DNA of 6,496 bases from Syntrophales bacterium (GCA_023230905.1 JALNWL010000147.1:1-6496); one strand, 5' to 3'; shown: positions 1-6,058, counted from the first letter of the stretch. Made by a program: numbers and translations. The notes: generated by a model not told the origin, from the sequence alone.

Positions 1-39
1 ATTCGCTAACAAACCGGACAATTTTGTTTTCTCTTGAAA

Positions 40-112
40 TTGTGGAAAAATATTCTTGACGCAGAAGTGAACGCTCCTTATGCTTCCACAAGTTAATAAG
101 GGAGTTCTTATC
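40..112 (+). repeat. Leader repeat, copy A
   Basis: A segment of roughly 70 bases that recurs in direct orientation at 1972-2043. Bases 40-70 are identical to 1972-2002. After one A/G change at 71, bases 72-84 are again identical to 2004-2016. Beyond that the copies diverge, with one extra base in this copy, but keep a palindrome at the same place. The copy ends about 55 bases before the TPR gene. It holds a promoter-like pair of hexamers, and it can also be read as a short peptide in frame with 40-42, so a relic of coding DNA cannot be excluded. The two copies flank the TPR gene as direct repeats. Confidence 0.85.
56..84 (+). promoter_or_regulatory. Candidate sigma70 promoter for the TPR gene
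   Basis: TTGACG at 56-61 and TATGCT at 79-84 are separated by 17 bases, the optimal sigma70 spacing. The -35 matches the consensus at five of six positions and the -10 at four of six. Predicted transcription start is near 91, about 75 bases before the ATG at 167. The same hexamers and spacing lie at 1988-2016 upstream of the cardiolipin synthase gene, at a similar distance from its ATG. Prediction from sequence only. Confidence 0.55.
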
Positions 113-114
113 AA
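93..114 (+). promoter_or_regulatory. Palindrome at predicted 5' end of transcript (copy A)
   Basis: ATAAG at 96-100 pairs with CTTAT at 107-111 around a six-base centre. The dyad extends outward through one mismatch to 93-94 with 113-114. It starts at the predicted transcription start, so it could be an operator or a 5' hairpin in the mRNA. The equivalent element in the second repeat has a paired substitution that preserves the symmetry. Confidence 0.45.
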
Positions 115-153
115 TTTACCAATCATTCATACTTATGGCTTCACCCTGGAATG

Positions 154-159
154 AAGGAG
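154..159 (+). promoter_or_regulatory. Ribosome binding site of the TPR gene
   Basis: AAGGAG lies seven bases before the ATG at 167. This is a near-ideal Shine-Dalgarno and supports that start, which also places a signal peptide at the N-terminus. Confidence 0.85.
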
Positions 160-166
160 CCTTTTC

Positions 167-1600
167 ATGAAAACACTCTCAAAGATTTTGATTTTGATTT
201 CCTTCCTAATGATTATACTGCTGCCGGGTTCAGGAATTAGCCAGCAGGTAGTGGAATACATCGGGCAAGGTGATTATGTAATGGGCGACGGCGAAACGCC
301 GGCTATCGCCGAATCGAGGGCTCTTAAGCTTGCCGAAAGGGACGCTGCCGAGCAAGCAGGCGTATTCATCAAGAGTTCCACATTTGTTAAAGACATGGCG
401 GTGATCGATGACGTCATTGAGACGGTTGCGAAGCACTCGATGTCAGTGCAGGTGATAGAGAGGAGGAGGACCCCCATCACCGCACAAAACCAGGGTACTG
501 GGGAAGCCGCAACATTGAAATTCTCCGTAAGGATAAAAGCCACCTTCCAAAAACTGGATATTGAGAAGAACCTCATGATGATCAGGGAGAATAGCCGGTA
601 TGTAGATTCTTACCGAAAATTGAAAGGGGAATATGAACATCAGAGAAAGGAACTGGAAGACCTCAAAAGAAAATTGTCCCTCGCAGATGAAAAACATCGT
701 CAGAATATTCTTAAAAAGATCGGTGCGGAGGAGAAACGTTACGAAGCGGTTAAGCTGATCGAGGCCGGTGAAGTGGCTCTCATGTACAATGATAAGATGT
801 CTGCCTTGGAATCTTTCACGTCCGCTATCGCCCTTCATCCAGAATTCGCTCCTGCCTACGGTATGCGAGGTGCCGTATACATGGAGCTGAATCAAAATGA
901 AAAGGCTTATGCGGATGTGCAGAAGGCAATCGAGCTCGATCCCCAAGATGCCTTTTATTATGCCACACGCGGGGCGGTTACCTTCGAAGGATGCTCCAAG
1001 GTGAATCCATCTGCCTGCGAACAAACCTTGAAAGATATGAACACCGCCATAGGCCTTCAGCCAAACTCCCCCGAGCTCTACCTAATGAGGGCCGGCGTCT
1101 ACCTCGAAACGAATCGAAATAAAGAAGCATTGCGTGACCTGGCGAAGACAAACGAACTGGACAGGACAGCATACTGGCCGGCGGCTTCGGGAATCGCGCA
1201 TATACTGATGATCAAGGGATTGAAGGACTCGACTAACGACCTCCAGGGAATACTCGCACTTCTGACGGAATCGATTTCGACCGTGACACATTCGAAATAC
1301 TATCTTGATGTCCTCAAACCTATGTCTGAAGCGGTTAATGAAATGCGCGAGAAAAATGCTTCCGCGGATCAGGCGAAAGAGATCCTCGCGAGAAGATCGA
1401 TAGAACTGCCGGATGAAAAAACCAGCATGATCCTAACGGACAACATAAATTTTGTATTCGCGTTATACGCCGAACGTGCGGACACCTATGCGAAATTGGG
1501 TTATCATGGAAAAGCGAAAATTGACCTGAAGACGGCATGCCGAATTATATGGAAGGAAGAGTTTTGTGAATCTAAATCGCCTGCTTCCGTCACTGACTAG
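167..1600 (+). CDS. Exported TPR protein with FlgT-like N-terminal domain
   Basis: A 477-residue secreted or periplasmic repeat protein of unknown specific role. Residues 1 to about 26 form a signal peptide: a Lys-containing start, a hydrophobic run (ILILISFLMIILL), then a small-residue region ending near GIS/QQ. There is no lipobox Cys. Residues 29-140 begin EYIGQGDY and continue with an Ala/Arg-rich helix (SRALKLAERDAAEQAG), resembling the N-terminal domain of FlgT/LPP20-type envelope proteins. Residues about 149-200 are highly charged and predicted coiled coil. TPR-like units follow at about 197-230, 228-261, 263-302 and 303-334, the clearest being APAYGMRGAVYMELNQNEKA. A further TPR-like helix pair sits near 427-460. 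Two Cys at about 276 and 284 lie inside one TPR and might form a disulfide. TPRs suggest protein binding, for example scaffolding of an envelope complex. No flagellar gene is next to it, so a flagellar role is not supported. The start is fixed by an AAGGAG. Confidence 0.85.
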   Translation: MKTLSKILILISFLMIILLPGSGISQQVVEYIGQGDYVMGDGETPAIAESRALKLAERDAAEQAGVFIKSSTFVKDMAVIDDVIETVAKHSMSVQVIERRRTPITAQNQGTGEAATLKFSVRIKATFQKLDIEKNLMMIRENSRYVDSYRKLKGEYEHQRKELEDLKRKLSLADEKHRQNILKKIGAEEKRYEAVKLIEAGEVALMYNDKMSALESFTSAIALHPEFAPAYGMRGAVYMELNQNEKAYADVQKAIELDPQDAFYYATRGAVTFEGCSKVNPSACEQTLKDMNTAIGLQPNSPELYLMRAGVYLETNRNKEALRDLAKTNELDRTAYWPAASGIAHILMIKGLKDSTNDLQGILALLTESISTVTHSKYYLDVLKPMSEAVNEMREKNASADQAKEILARRSIELPDEKTSMILTDNINFVFALYAERADTYAKLGYHGKAKIDLKTACRIIWKEEFCESKSPASVTD

Positions 1601-1971
1601 AATACTTATTCCTTTTTTGTTTATGCCTGAACCTGATCAAATATGGTGTTTATGGATTACAGAAATTTATCCATCCTATCATGTTACTGTGAAGATAATT
1701 TCTGGTGGTGGTTTTTGATAGAGAGTATATTTTTTGAGAACGTTATTAAGGCAATTCTAATCCCTTATTACAATAACAGAACTAATCAGAAATAGCGGAA
1801 ACCGTATTTCTCTTGGCGACGCTACGGCCAAGGAGAACCTCGCCCGCTTTGTCTGAAATCCAGAATAAATGCCTGTGTGGCAGATAGAAAGACCCAGAGG
1901 GAACAGATTTTCTTAAATGCATGCTGCCGCATTGCGCCTTCAACATGTCCATCAACGACAAACCCCACATC
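1601..1971. other. Non-coding gap, possibly degenerate coding DNA
   Basis: AT-rich DNA between the TPR gene and the second leader repeat with no convincing gene. A T-rich run follows the TPR stop at 1608-1620, but no stable hairpin precedes it, so I do not call a terminator. ATGGAT at 1652-1657 and ATCCAT at 1669-1674 form a six-base inverted repeat without a following T-run. A loose inverted repeat lies at 1744-1770 (TAAGG with CCTTA as its core). From about 1790 the base composition becomes more coding-like and short frames are open on both strands. None has a ribosome binding site or a recognisable motif. Confidence 0.6.
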
Positions 1972-1987
1972 TTGTGGAAAAATATTC

Positions 1988-2016
1988 TTGACGCAGAAGT
2001 GAGCGCTCCTTATGCT
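1988..2016 (+). promoter_or_regulatory. Candidate sigma70 promoter for cardiolipin synthase
   Basis: TTGACG at 1988-1993, a 17-base spacer, and TATGCT at 2011-2016. Both hexamers are identical to those upstream of the TPR gene, and the spacer differs by one base. The distance from the -10 to the ATG is 88 bases, against 82 for the other copy. Confidence 0.55.
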
Positions 2017-2025
2017 GCCACCCGT

Positions 2026-2043
2026 AACAAGGACGTTCTTGTT
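2026..2043 (+). promoter_or_regulatory. Palindrome at predicted 5' end of transcript (copy B)
   Basis: AACAAG at 2026-2031 pairs with CTTGTT at 2038-2043. The centre GACGTT is itself nearly symmetric (ACGT core), leaving one G/T mismatch pair in an 18-base dyad. It begins close to the predicted transcription start. It is compatible with either a dimeric repressor operator or an mRNA 5' hairpin. Confidence 0.5.
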
Positions 2044-2104
2044 CACTATTCGCTTCTGATGTTCTGATAGCAGCGGTATACGGGGAAGGCCGGTACTTGA
2101 TTCC

Positions 2105-3544
2105 ATGAATACCCTTGACACCTTGATGGCTGGTCTGGCGTTCGTCGTCGCCATGGTCAGCTCACTCCACGCCCTTTTTTTAAAACGTGACCCGAAGTCG
2201 GCGATCGGGTGGATCACCGTGTGCGTTCTCATCCCCTTTGCCGGCCCTTTCCTGTATTACCTTTTCGGCATCAACCGGGTGCGGACACGGGCCGAGAAAC
2301 TTCAGCGCCGCGCGGGCTCGAAACAGAAGGGAGCGACCCCCCGGGCGGACAGGCAAACCTCAAGCCCGGAGGGCAGCGCGGGCATAAAAGACCCATCGGA
2401 CCGTCCCAGTTTCGCCCGTGTTTCAGACATTCTCACGGACAGGCCGCTTGTGGACGGCAACCGCATCGAGGCGCTGCACAGCGGAGAAGAGGCCTATCCG
2501 GCAATGCTTGAGGCAATTGACGGGGCGCGGCGGACCCTCTTTCTCACCACTTATATTTTTGAACGAAACCGGACCGGTAAGGCCTTTGTCGACGCGCTGC
2601 TCCGTGCGGCCGAACGCGGCGTTGACCTGAGGGTCATCATCGACGGCCTCAGCGATGTCTTTCACCTCCGCTGGGCCAGCCGGCGCCTGAAGAAAAGCGG
2701 CGTGCCCGTCGCCCGGTTTCTCCCGCCCCGGCTGATCCCTCCCACGGCGCTCATCAACCTGCGCAATCACCGGAAGATCCTTGTGGCCGACGGGCAGATC
2801 GGGTTCACAGGCGGCATCAACATCGGCGACAGCTACCTGGCCGGGCGGCATGACAATCCCCACCGTGTCGTTGACCTGCACTTCCGTCTGAAAGGGCCGG
2901 TGGTCAGGCAGATCGAAGAGGTCTTTATCGACGACTGGGGATTTATCACGGGCACGTACGAAAGCGTCGCGGCGGCCGAATCGGCGCCGGTTGGATCGGC
3001 CCGGTGCCGCGTCATTACCGGGGGCCCGAACGAGGACATGGACAAACTCGCCATGATACTCACGGCGGCTGTCGCGGCGGCCAGAACCTCCGTCGTTATC
3101 ATGACGCCCTACTTCATCCCGCCGCGGGGATTGCTCGTAGCCTTGCAGACGGCAGCGCTGCGCGGCCTGCGCGTATCGATCGTTCTTCCGGAGAAAAGCG
3201 ACTCCCGCGTCGTACACTGGGCGACGCGCAACCTGCTGTGGGAACTCCTGGAGCGCGGCGTGCGGGTGTACTATCAGCCCCCTCCCTTTGTGCATACCAA
3301 ACTGGTTATTGTCGACGATGGCTACGTGCATATCGGGTCCGCCAATATCGATCCTCGCAGCCTGCGGCTCAATTTTGAACTGAACGTGGAGATTTTCGAC
3401 AAGCCCCTCACGGGAACCCTCACGCGGGATGTGAAAGCCGTGATACAAAAATCCCGGGCCGTCACGCTCGATGAGCTGGATGGGCGGCCGTTCCCCGTCA
3501 AGCTTCGCGATTCGCTGGCATGGCTTCTGTCTCCTTATCTGTAA
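2105..3544 (+). CDS. cls: Cardiolipin synthase, phospholipase D family
   Basis: A 479-residue membrane enzyme expected to join two phosphatidylglycerol molecules into cardiolipin plus glycerol at the inner membrane. Its length is close to E. coli ClsA (486). Two transmembrane helices lie at about residues 5-26 and 34-55, the second ending in the family-typical PFLYYLFG. A polar, probably disordered linker covers about 60-100. Two phosphatidyltransferase domains follow, each with a complete HxKxxxxD motif: HRKILVAD (His222, Lys224, Asp229) followed by GGINIGD, and HTKLVIVD (His397, Lys399, Asp404) followed by GSANIDPRS. Both active-site halves are therefore intact. The start at 2105 has only a GGGGAAGG about 15 bases upstream, which is long spacing, so initiation could be weak. 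A start at 2126 would cut into the first helix. The gene sits alone, with its own candidate promoter in the leader repeat. Which of the ClsA/B/C-type donor reactions it uses cannot be told from motifs, but the two N-terminal helices favour the ClsA type. Confidence 0.95.
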   Translation: MNTLDTLMAGLAFVVAMVSSLHALFLKRDPKSAIGWITVCVLIPFAGPFLYYLFGINRVRTRAEKLQRRAGSKQKGATPRADRQTSSPEGSAGIKDPSDRPSFARVSDILTDRPLVDGNRIEALHSGEEAYPAMLEAIDGARRTLFLTTYIFERNRTGKAFVDALLRAAERGVDLRVIIDGLSDVFHLRWASRRLKKSGVPVARFLPPRLIPPTALINLRNHRKILVADGQIGFTGGINIGDSYLAGRHDNPHRVVDLHFRLKGPVVRQIEEVFIDDWGFITGTYESVAAAESAPVGSARCRVITGGPNEDMDKLAMILTAAVAAARTSVVIMTPYFIPPRGLLVALQTAALRGLRVSIVLPEKSDSRVVHWATRNLLWELLERGVRVYYQPPPFVHTKLVIVDDGYVHIGSANIDPRSLRLNFELNVEIFDKPLTGTLTRDVKAVIQKSRAVTLDELDGRPFPVKLRDSLAWLLSPYL

Positions 3545-3593
3545 ATGGGGCATCAATCTTCTTGCCCAAGGGGATGCACTCGTGTAAAAGAAT

Positions 3594-3616
3594 GCCGGCG
3601 TATCAACACGCACGGC
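3594..3616. other. Intergenic inverted repeat before the PurC-like gene
   Basis: GCCGGCGT at 3594-3601 can pair with ACGC at 3608-3611 and CGGC at 3613-3616, leaving one bulged A at 3612 and a six-base loop. It lies 50 bases after the cardiolipin synthase stop and 43 before the next ATG. No T-run follows, so it is not a standard intrinsic terminator. It may be an RNA fold in the leader or chance. Confidence 0.35.
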
Positions 3617-3647
3617 TCAAAAACCATCATCGGGCAACATGACCTGT

Positions 3648-3654
3648 GAGGAGG
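3648..3654 (+). promoter_or_regulatory. Ribosome binding site deciding the PurC-like start
   Basis: GAGGAGG lies five bases before the ATG at 3660. This selects 3660 over the in-frame ATG at 3639, which has no Shine-Dalgarno and whose extra seven codons would overlap this site. Confidence 0.9.
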
Positions 3655-3659
3655 CTCCT

Positions 3660-4493
3660 ATGGTTGAGAAAGACCTCGTTTACCGCGGAAAATCGAAAGA
3701 CGTCTTCAGGATACCGGACGGACCGCACAAGGGAAAATATCGATTCGTCTTTACGGACCGGGCGACCGGTTACATGGAGGGACGCAGACCCGTCTTCGAC
3801 CCGGGATATGATATCGTCGTCGGTAAGATCCCCGGAAAAGGCGCCATCGCGTGTCGGTTTGCCGCGCACTTCTTTCGACTGATGAAAGACAATAGCGTCC
3901 CCACCCACTACATCGATACGATCGGCGAAAATGAGATGATCATCGAACCGGCGGTTCCGCTGGGCATGGAGGTGAAATCGCCTGAATTTCCGGGATCAGC
4001 CCCACTGACAAATCTCGAATTCACCTGGAGAAACAACGCGACGGGCAGCTTCTGGCGGCGGTATCCCTTCGTGACCCCCTGCAAAAATGTTCACAGGGTG
4101 GTCGAGGCGTGGACCAAAGGGGACAGCGATATCCTGATCACGATGGAGGCATTGGAAGAAACGGGCGCGTTGACCAAAAGCGAAATCGAGCAGTCCGTGA
4201 AGCTTGTCAAGGAGATCGCCGAAATCGTTTCCGGGGAATTCGCGTCAAGGGGCCTTCATGTCATCGACGGAAAGTTCGAACTGGGCAGGCTGCGGGACGG
4301 GGATGGAAAGATCGTGCTCATCGACGAAATATCCCCCGACGTCCTGCGCGTGTGCCGGGGATTCGAGCCGGACAGGGACGGAAACTGCACACACTTCAAG
4401 GAATGCGCCGTCACCCACTATTCGGACGGCAAACGGACCATCAAAAACAAAAATCAGGTTTCGGCGGCCGACTTCATCGACATCTTTCTCTAA
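3660..4493 (+). CDS. Divergent SAICAR synthetase (PurC)-like enzyme
   Basis: 277 residues, cytoplasmic. PurC joins CAIR to aspartate using ATP to give SAICAR in purine synthesis. The family hallmarks appear in order: the N-terminal YRGKSKDVF (residues 8-16, ATP-grasp-like lysines), FTDRATGY, PLGMEVKSP, WRNNATGS (123-130), VIDGKFELG (201-209, close to the family LVDFKLEFG) and IDEISPD (221-227, the conserved DExSPD metal/substrate segment). The charged end (HYSDGKRTIKNKNQVSAADF) resembles the usual C-terminal helix region. It is longer than E. coli PurC (237), with an apparent insertion between the 'ME' segment and the RxxxTGS motif, around residues 107-120. The Phe after the Asp of DFK is Gly here. 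No other purine gene is nearby; it stands between cardiolipin synthase and a binding protein. I therefore call it PurC-like: either the genome's only, dispersed purC, or a paralogue that amidates another carboxylate. The fold is fairly certain, the exact substrate less so. Confidence 0.8.
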   Translation: MVEKDLVYRGKSKDVFRIPDGPHKGKYRFVFTDRATGYMEGRRPVFDPGYDIVVGKIPGKGAIACRFAAHFFRLMKDNSVPTHYIDTIGENEMIIEPAVPLGMEVKSPEFPGSAPLTNLEFTWRNNATGSFWRRYPFVTPCKNVHRVVEAWTKGDSDILITMEALEETGALTKSEIEQSVKLVKEIAEIVSGEFASRGLHVIDGKFELGRLRDGDGKIVLIDEISPDVLRVCRGFEPDRDGNCTHFKECAVTHYSDGKRTIKNKNQVSAADFIDIFL

Positions 4494-4596
4494 TCGGCAA
4501 GAAAGTCGAGCGTTGTTTTCAGTTTTTCGGGATAAACGTCCTGGATCGGTTTTTCCTCACGCTATCTCACCGAAAATATCAGTAATTTGCTTTTTG

Positions 4597-4604
4597 AAAA
4601 GGGA
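4597..4604 (+). promoter_or_regulatory. Ribosome binding site of the binding-protein gene
   Basis: AAAAGGGA lies five bases before the ATG at 4610. An in-frame TGA at 4595-4597 closes the frame just upstream. Together they fix the start and rule out a longer N-terminus carrying a signal peptide. Confidence 0.75.
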
Positions 4605-4609
4605 ATCAA

Positions 4610-5497
4610 ATGAAAAGGGATGTTTTAAAAAGAGACCTGCGTTTTGCCATTATCCCCAAGGTGGTTCACCCTTGGTTTGAAGAAGTCTACCGCGGAGCCA
4701 TAGCTCAGGCTGAGCTGTTGGAAAATCACCTGGGCATAAAAATAGAAGTAGAATATCTTACTCCGGAAACAGCCGATTTGGCTGTTCAGCGGGCTATTTT
4801 TGATAAAGCCATCGCCGCAGATTACGACGGGATTACCATCGATCCGCTCGATAAGCTGTTCAATATGAAGTCTATTGCGGACATTAAAAACAAAGGCATT
4901 CCGGTGATTGTTTTCGATTCACCGGCGCCGGTAGCCGGCATCTTAAGTGTCGGTAACAATTTTACGCAGCAGGGAACGGTGGCAGCGGAGCGTCTCGCTA
5001 AACTGCTGGAAGAAAAGGGGAAGGTCGCCGTTATGCAGGGCTATCCCAGCGCTCCGAATCATCATGAGCGTTATGTGGCGCAGATAGCGGTCTTGAAGAA
5101 ATACCCCGGGATCGTAATTGTCGACGGGGGCATCGATAACGACGATATCGACGTGGCGAAACAACAGGCCCTTTCGGTTCTCGAAGCGCACACCGACCTC
5201 AACGGATACCTGTGTTGCGATGCTTCCGGTCCGATAGGCATCGCCGCGGCGATCAAGAAAGCAAATCGGGTTGGCATTGTGAAGGTTGTCGGTATGGACG
5301 GAATCAAACCGATTCTTTTATCCATCAAGGAAGGCGTGATTGAGTCATCGGTAGCCACCATTCCCAGGATGCAGGGCTCGATGTCGATTCTGATGCTATG
5401 GCAGGCATCGCTGGGAGTTCAAATACCGCGGAAAATCGATACGAATATAGACATCATAACGCGGGACAACGTGGACAACTTCCTGGCTTTAGCGTAA
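4610..5497 (+). CDS. Leaderless sugar-binding-protein domain (Peripla_BP_4 type)
   Basis: 295 residues with the type I periplasmic binding protein fold used by ribose/AI-2/sugar ABC transporters. Landmarks: the opening strand and aromatic ligand contact FAIIPKVVHPWF (12-23), the ITIDPLD segment, VIVFDSPAP, VGNNFTQQG, GKVAVMQGYPSAPNHHER, the second-domain CCDASGPIG (Asp204), VVGMDG (228-231), and the closing SIKEGVIESSVATIPRMQG. The whole two-lobe domain is present, at about the size of a mature binding protein. The N-terminus is MKRDVLKRDLRF with no hydrophobic segment or lipobox, and a stop codon immediately upstream blocks extension. As written it would stay in the cytoplasm. No permease or ATPase gene is adjacent and there is no DNA-binding domain as in LacI. 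It may be a cytosolic ligand binder, a partner of a sensor kinase or regulator elsewhere, or a former exported protein that lost its leader. The ligand is unknown. Base composition is less GC-rich than its downstream neighbours. Confidence 0.8.
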   Translation: MKRDVLKRDLRFAIIPKVVHPWFEEVYRGAIAQAELLENHLGIKIEVEYLTPETADLAVQRAIFDKAIAADYDGITIDPLDKLFNMKSIADIKNKGIPVIVFDSPAPVAGILSVGNNFTQQGTVAAERLAKLLEEKGKVAVMQGYPSAPNHHERYVAQIAVLKKYPGIVIVDGGIDNDDIDVAKQQALSVLEAHTDLNGYLCCDASGPIGIAAAIKKANRVGIVKVVGMDGIKPILLSIKEGVIESSVATIPRMQGSMSILMLWQASLGVQIPRKIDTNIDIITRDNVDNFLALA

Positions 5498-5580
5498 GTG
5501 ACGGATAACGCCACCCATCGGTTTGTACCGTTGAGTCATCCCCGGCGCGGTCATTGCCGCCCATACATGACCCCCGGCCA

Positions 5581-5601
5581 GGCCGCCCTTGCCCCGCGGC
5601 C
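5581..5601. other. GC-rich hairpin between binding protein and hotdog gene
   Basis: GGCCGC at 5581-5586 pairs with GCGGCC at 5596-5601 around a nine-base loop. An overlapping pairing CCGGCC (5574-5579) with GGCCGG (5598-5603) is also possible. There is no T-tract afterwards, so it is not a textbook intrinsic terminator. It might separate the binding-protein transcript from the hotdog gene or cover that gene's leader. Confidence 0.35.
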
Positions 5602-5623
5602 GGAATTCTGCTATGAAGTCCGC

Positions 5624-6058
5624 ATGAATCGGATGGAGATCGACATCGAGGCCCTGATCCCCCACCGCGGGCGGATGCGCCTCATCGAAGGGGTGATTGC
5701 CGTCGATGACGAAAGGGCCGTGACGACGGCGATCGCGTCGGCGGACTGGCCCCTGTACCGGGACGGCTCCGTCGATGTCCTCGTCACGGTCGAACTCGTC
5801 GCCCAGTCGGCCGCGCTCTTCGAAGGGTGGAAACGGAAACAGTCCGGAAAAGGCGGCGCCAAGGGCTGGCTCGTCGGGATCAAGAGCGCCCAGTTTCAGC
5901 GCTCCCGGATCGCCGTTCCCGCCATCCTGATCACGGAGGTCCGGCGGAATTACGCCCTCGAAAGCTATGCGGTCTTCGACGGAACCGTGCGCGCGGGGGC
6001 GGAACTCGTCGCCGCCCTGAGCATCCAGGCCTTCCGTCCGGAAGAAGAGGACGCCTGA
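5624..6058 (+). CDS. FabZ/ApeP-like hotdog dehydratase-family protein
   Basis: 144 residues from the ATG at 5624, or 141 from the ATG at 5633. The frame stays open to an ATG at 5498, but the extra residues are low-complexity Pro/Arg/His-rich and the family begins right before the IPHR motif. No good Shine-Dalgarno is visible; GAAG at 5615-5618 weakly favours 5624. The single hotdog domain shows LIPHRGRMRLIEGV (residues 11-24) and, on the central helix, VELVAQSAALFEGW (56-69), whose Glu57 matches the acidic catalytic position of FabZ. These match predicted 3-hydroxyacyl-ACP dehydratases of the FabZ/ApeP (COG4706) group. The GHFPxxPVxPG segment carrying the catalytic His of true FabZ is replaced by WPLYRDGSVDVLVT, with no His. 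It could act on acyl-ACP or acyl-CoA, or be a non-catalytic or thioesterase-like relative. It is followed after 27 bases by an acyl-CoA dehydrogenase, suggesting acyl-chain metabolism. Confidence 0.75.
   Translation: MNRMEIDIEALIPHRGRMRLIEGVIAVDDERAVTTAIASADWPLYRDGSVDVLVTVELVAQSAALFEGWKRKQSGKGGAKGWLVGIKSAQFQRSRIAVPAILITEVRRNYALESYAVFDGTVRAGAELVAALSIQAFRPEEEDA

Larger units (their letters stand above)
1972..2043 (+). repeat. Leader repeat, copy B
   Basis: Direct repeat of bases 40-112, described there. It ends about 60 bases before the cardiolipin synthase ATG. A plus-strand frame runs through it from the ATG at 1921 to tandem stops at 2065-2070 (TGA TAG), 48 codons. It lacks a ribosome binding site and I recognise no family, so I do not call a gene. 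The minus strand is open as well. Confidence 0.85.

Noticed and set aside
1601..1680. Intrinsic terminator after the TPR gene
   Set aside because: The T-rich run at 1608-1620 has no stable stem before it, and the inverted repeat at 1652-1674 has no T-run after it.
1..2043. Integron-type attC sites flanking the TPR gene as a cassette
   Set aside because: The repeats lack paired core sites of the GTTRRRY type and the long imperfect palindrome of attC; only the short 16-22-base dyad is present.
1822..2232. Minus-strand frame of 136 codons across the leader repeat and the cardiolipin synthase start
   Set aside because: No ribosome binding site or known motif, and it runs into the start of a well-supported gene. 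It remains possible that part of it is a coding relic.
2423..3613. Long minus-strand open frame (396 codons) antisense to cardiolipin synthase
   Set aside because: It overlaps an unmistakable gene with intact HKD motifs, is rich in Arg/Asp/Gly/His as expected of antisense reading in GC-rich DNA, and shows no recognisable domain.
4610..5497. LacI-type repressor identity for the binding-protein gene
   Set aside because: The fold is related, but there is no N-terminal helix-turn-helix and the frame is closed immediately upstream.
5498..5623. Longer N-terminus of the hotdog protein from the ATG at 5498
   Set aside because: The added 42 residues are Pro/Arg/His-rich without family match, and this start overlaps the end of the preceding gene's stop region with no ribosome binding site pointing to it.
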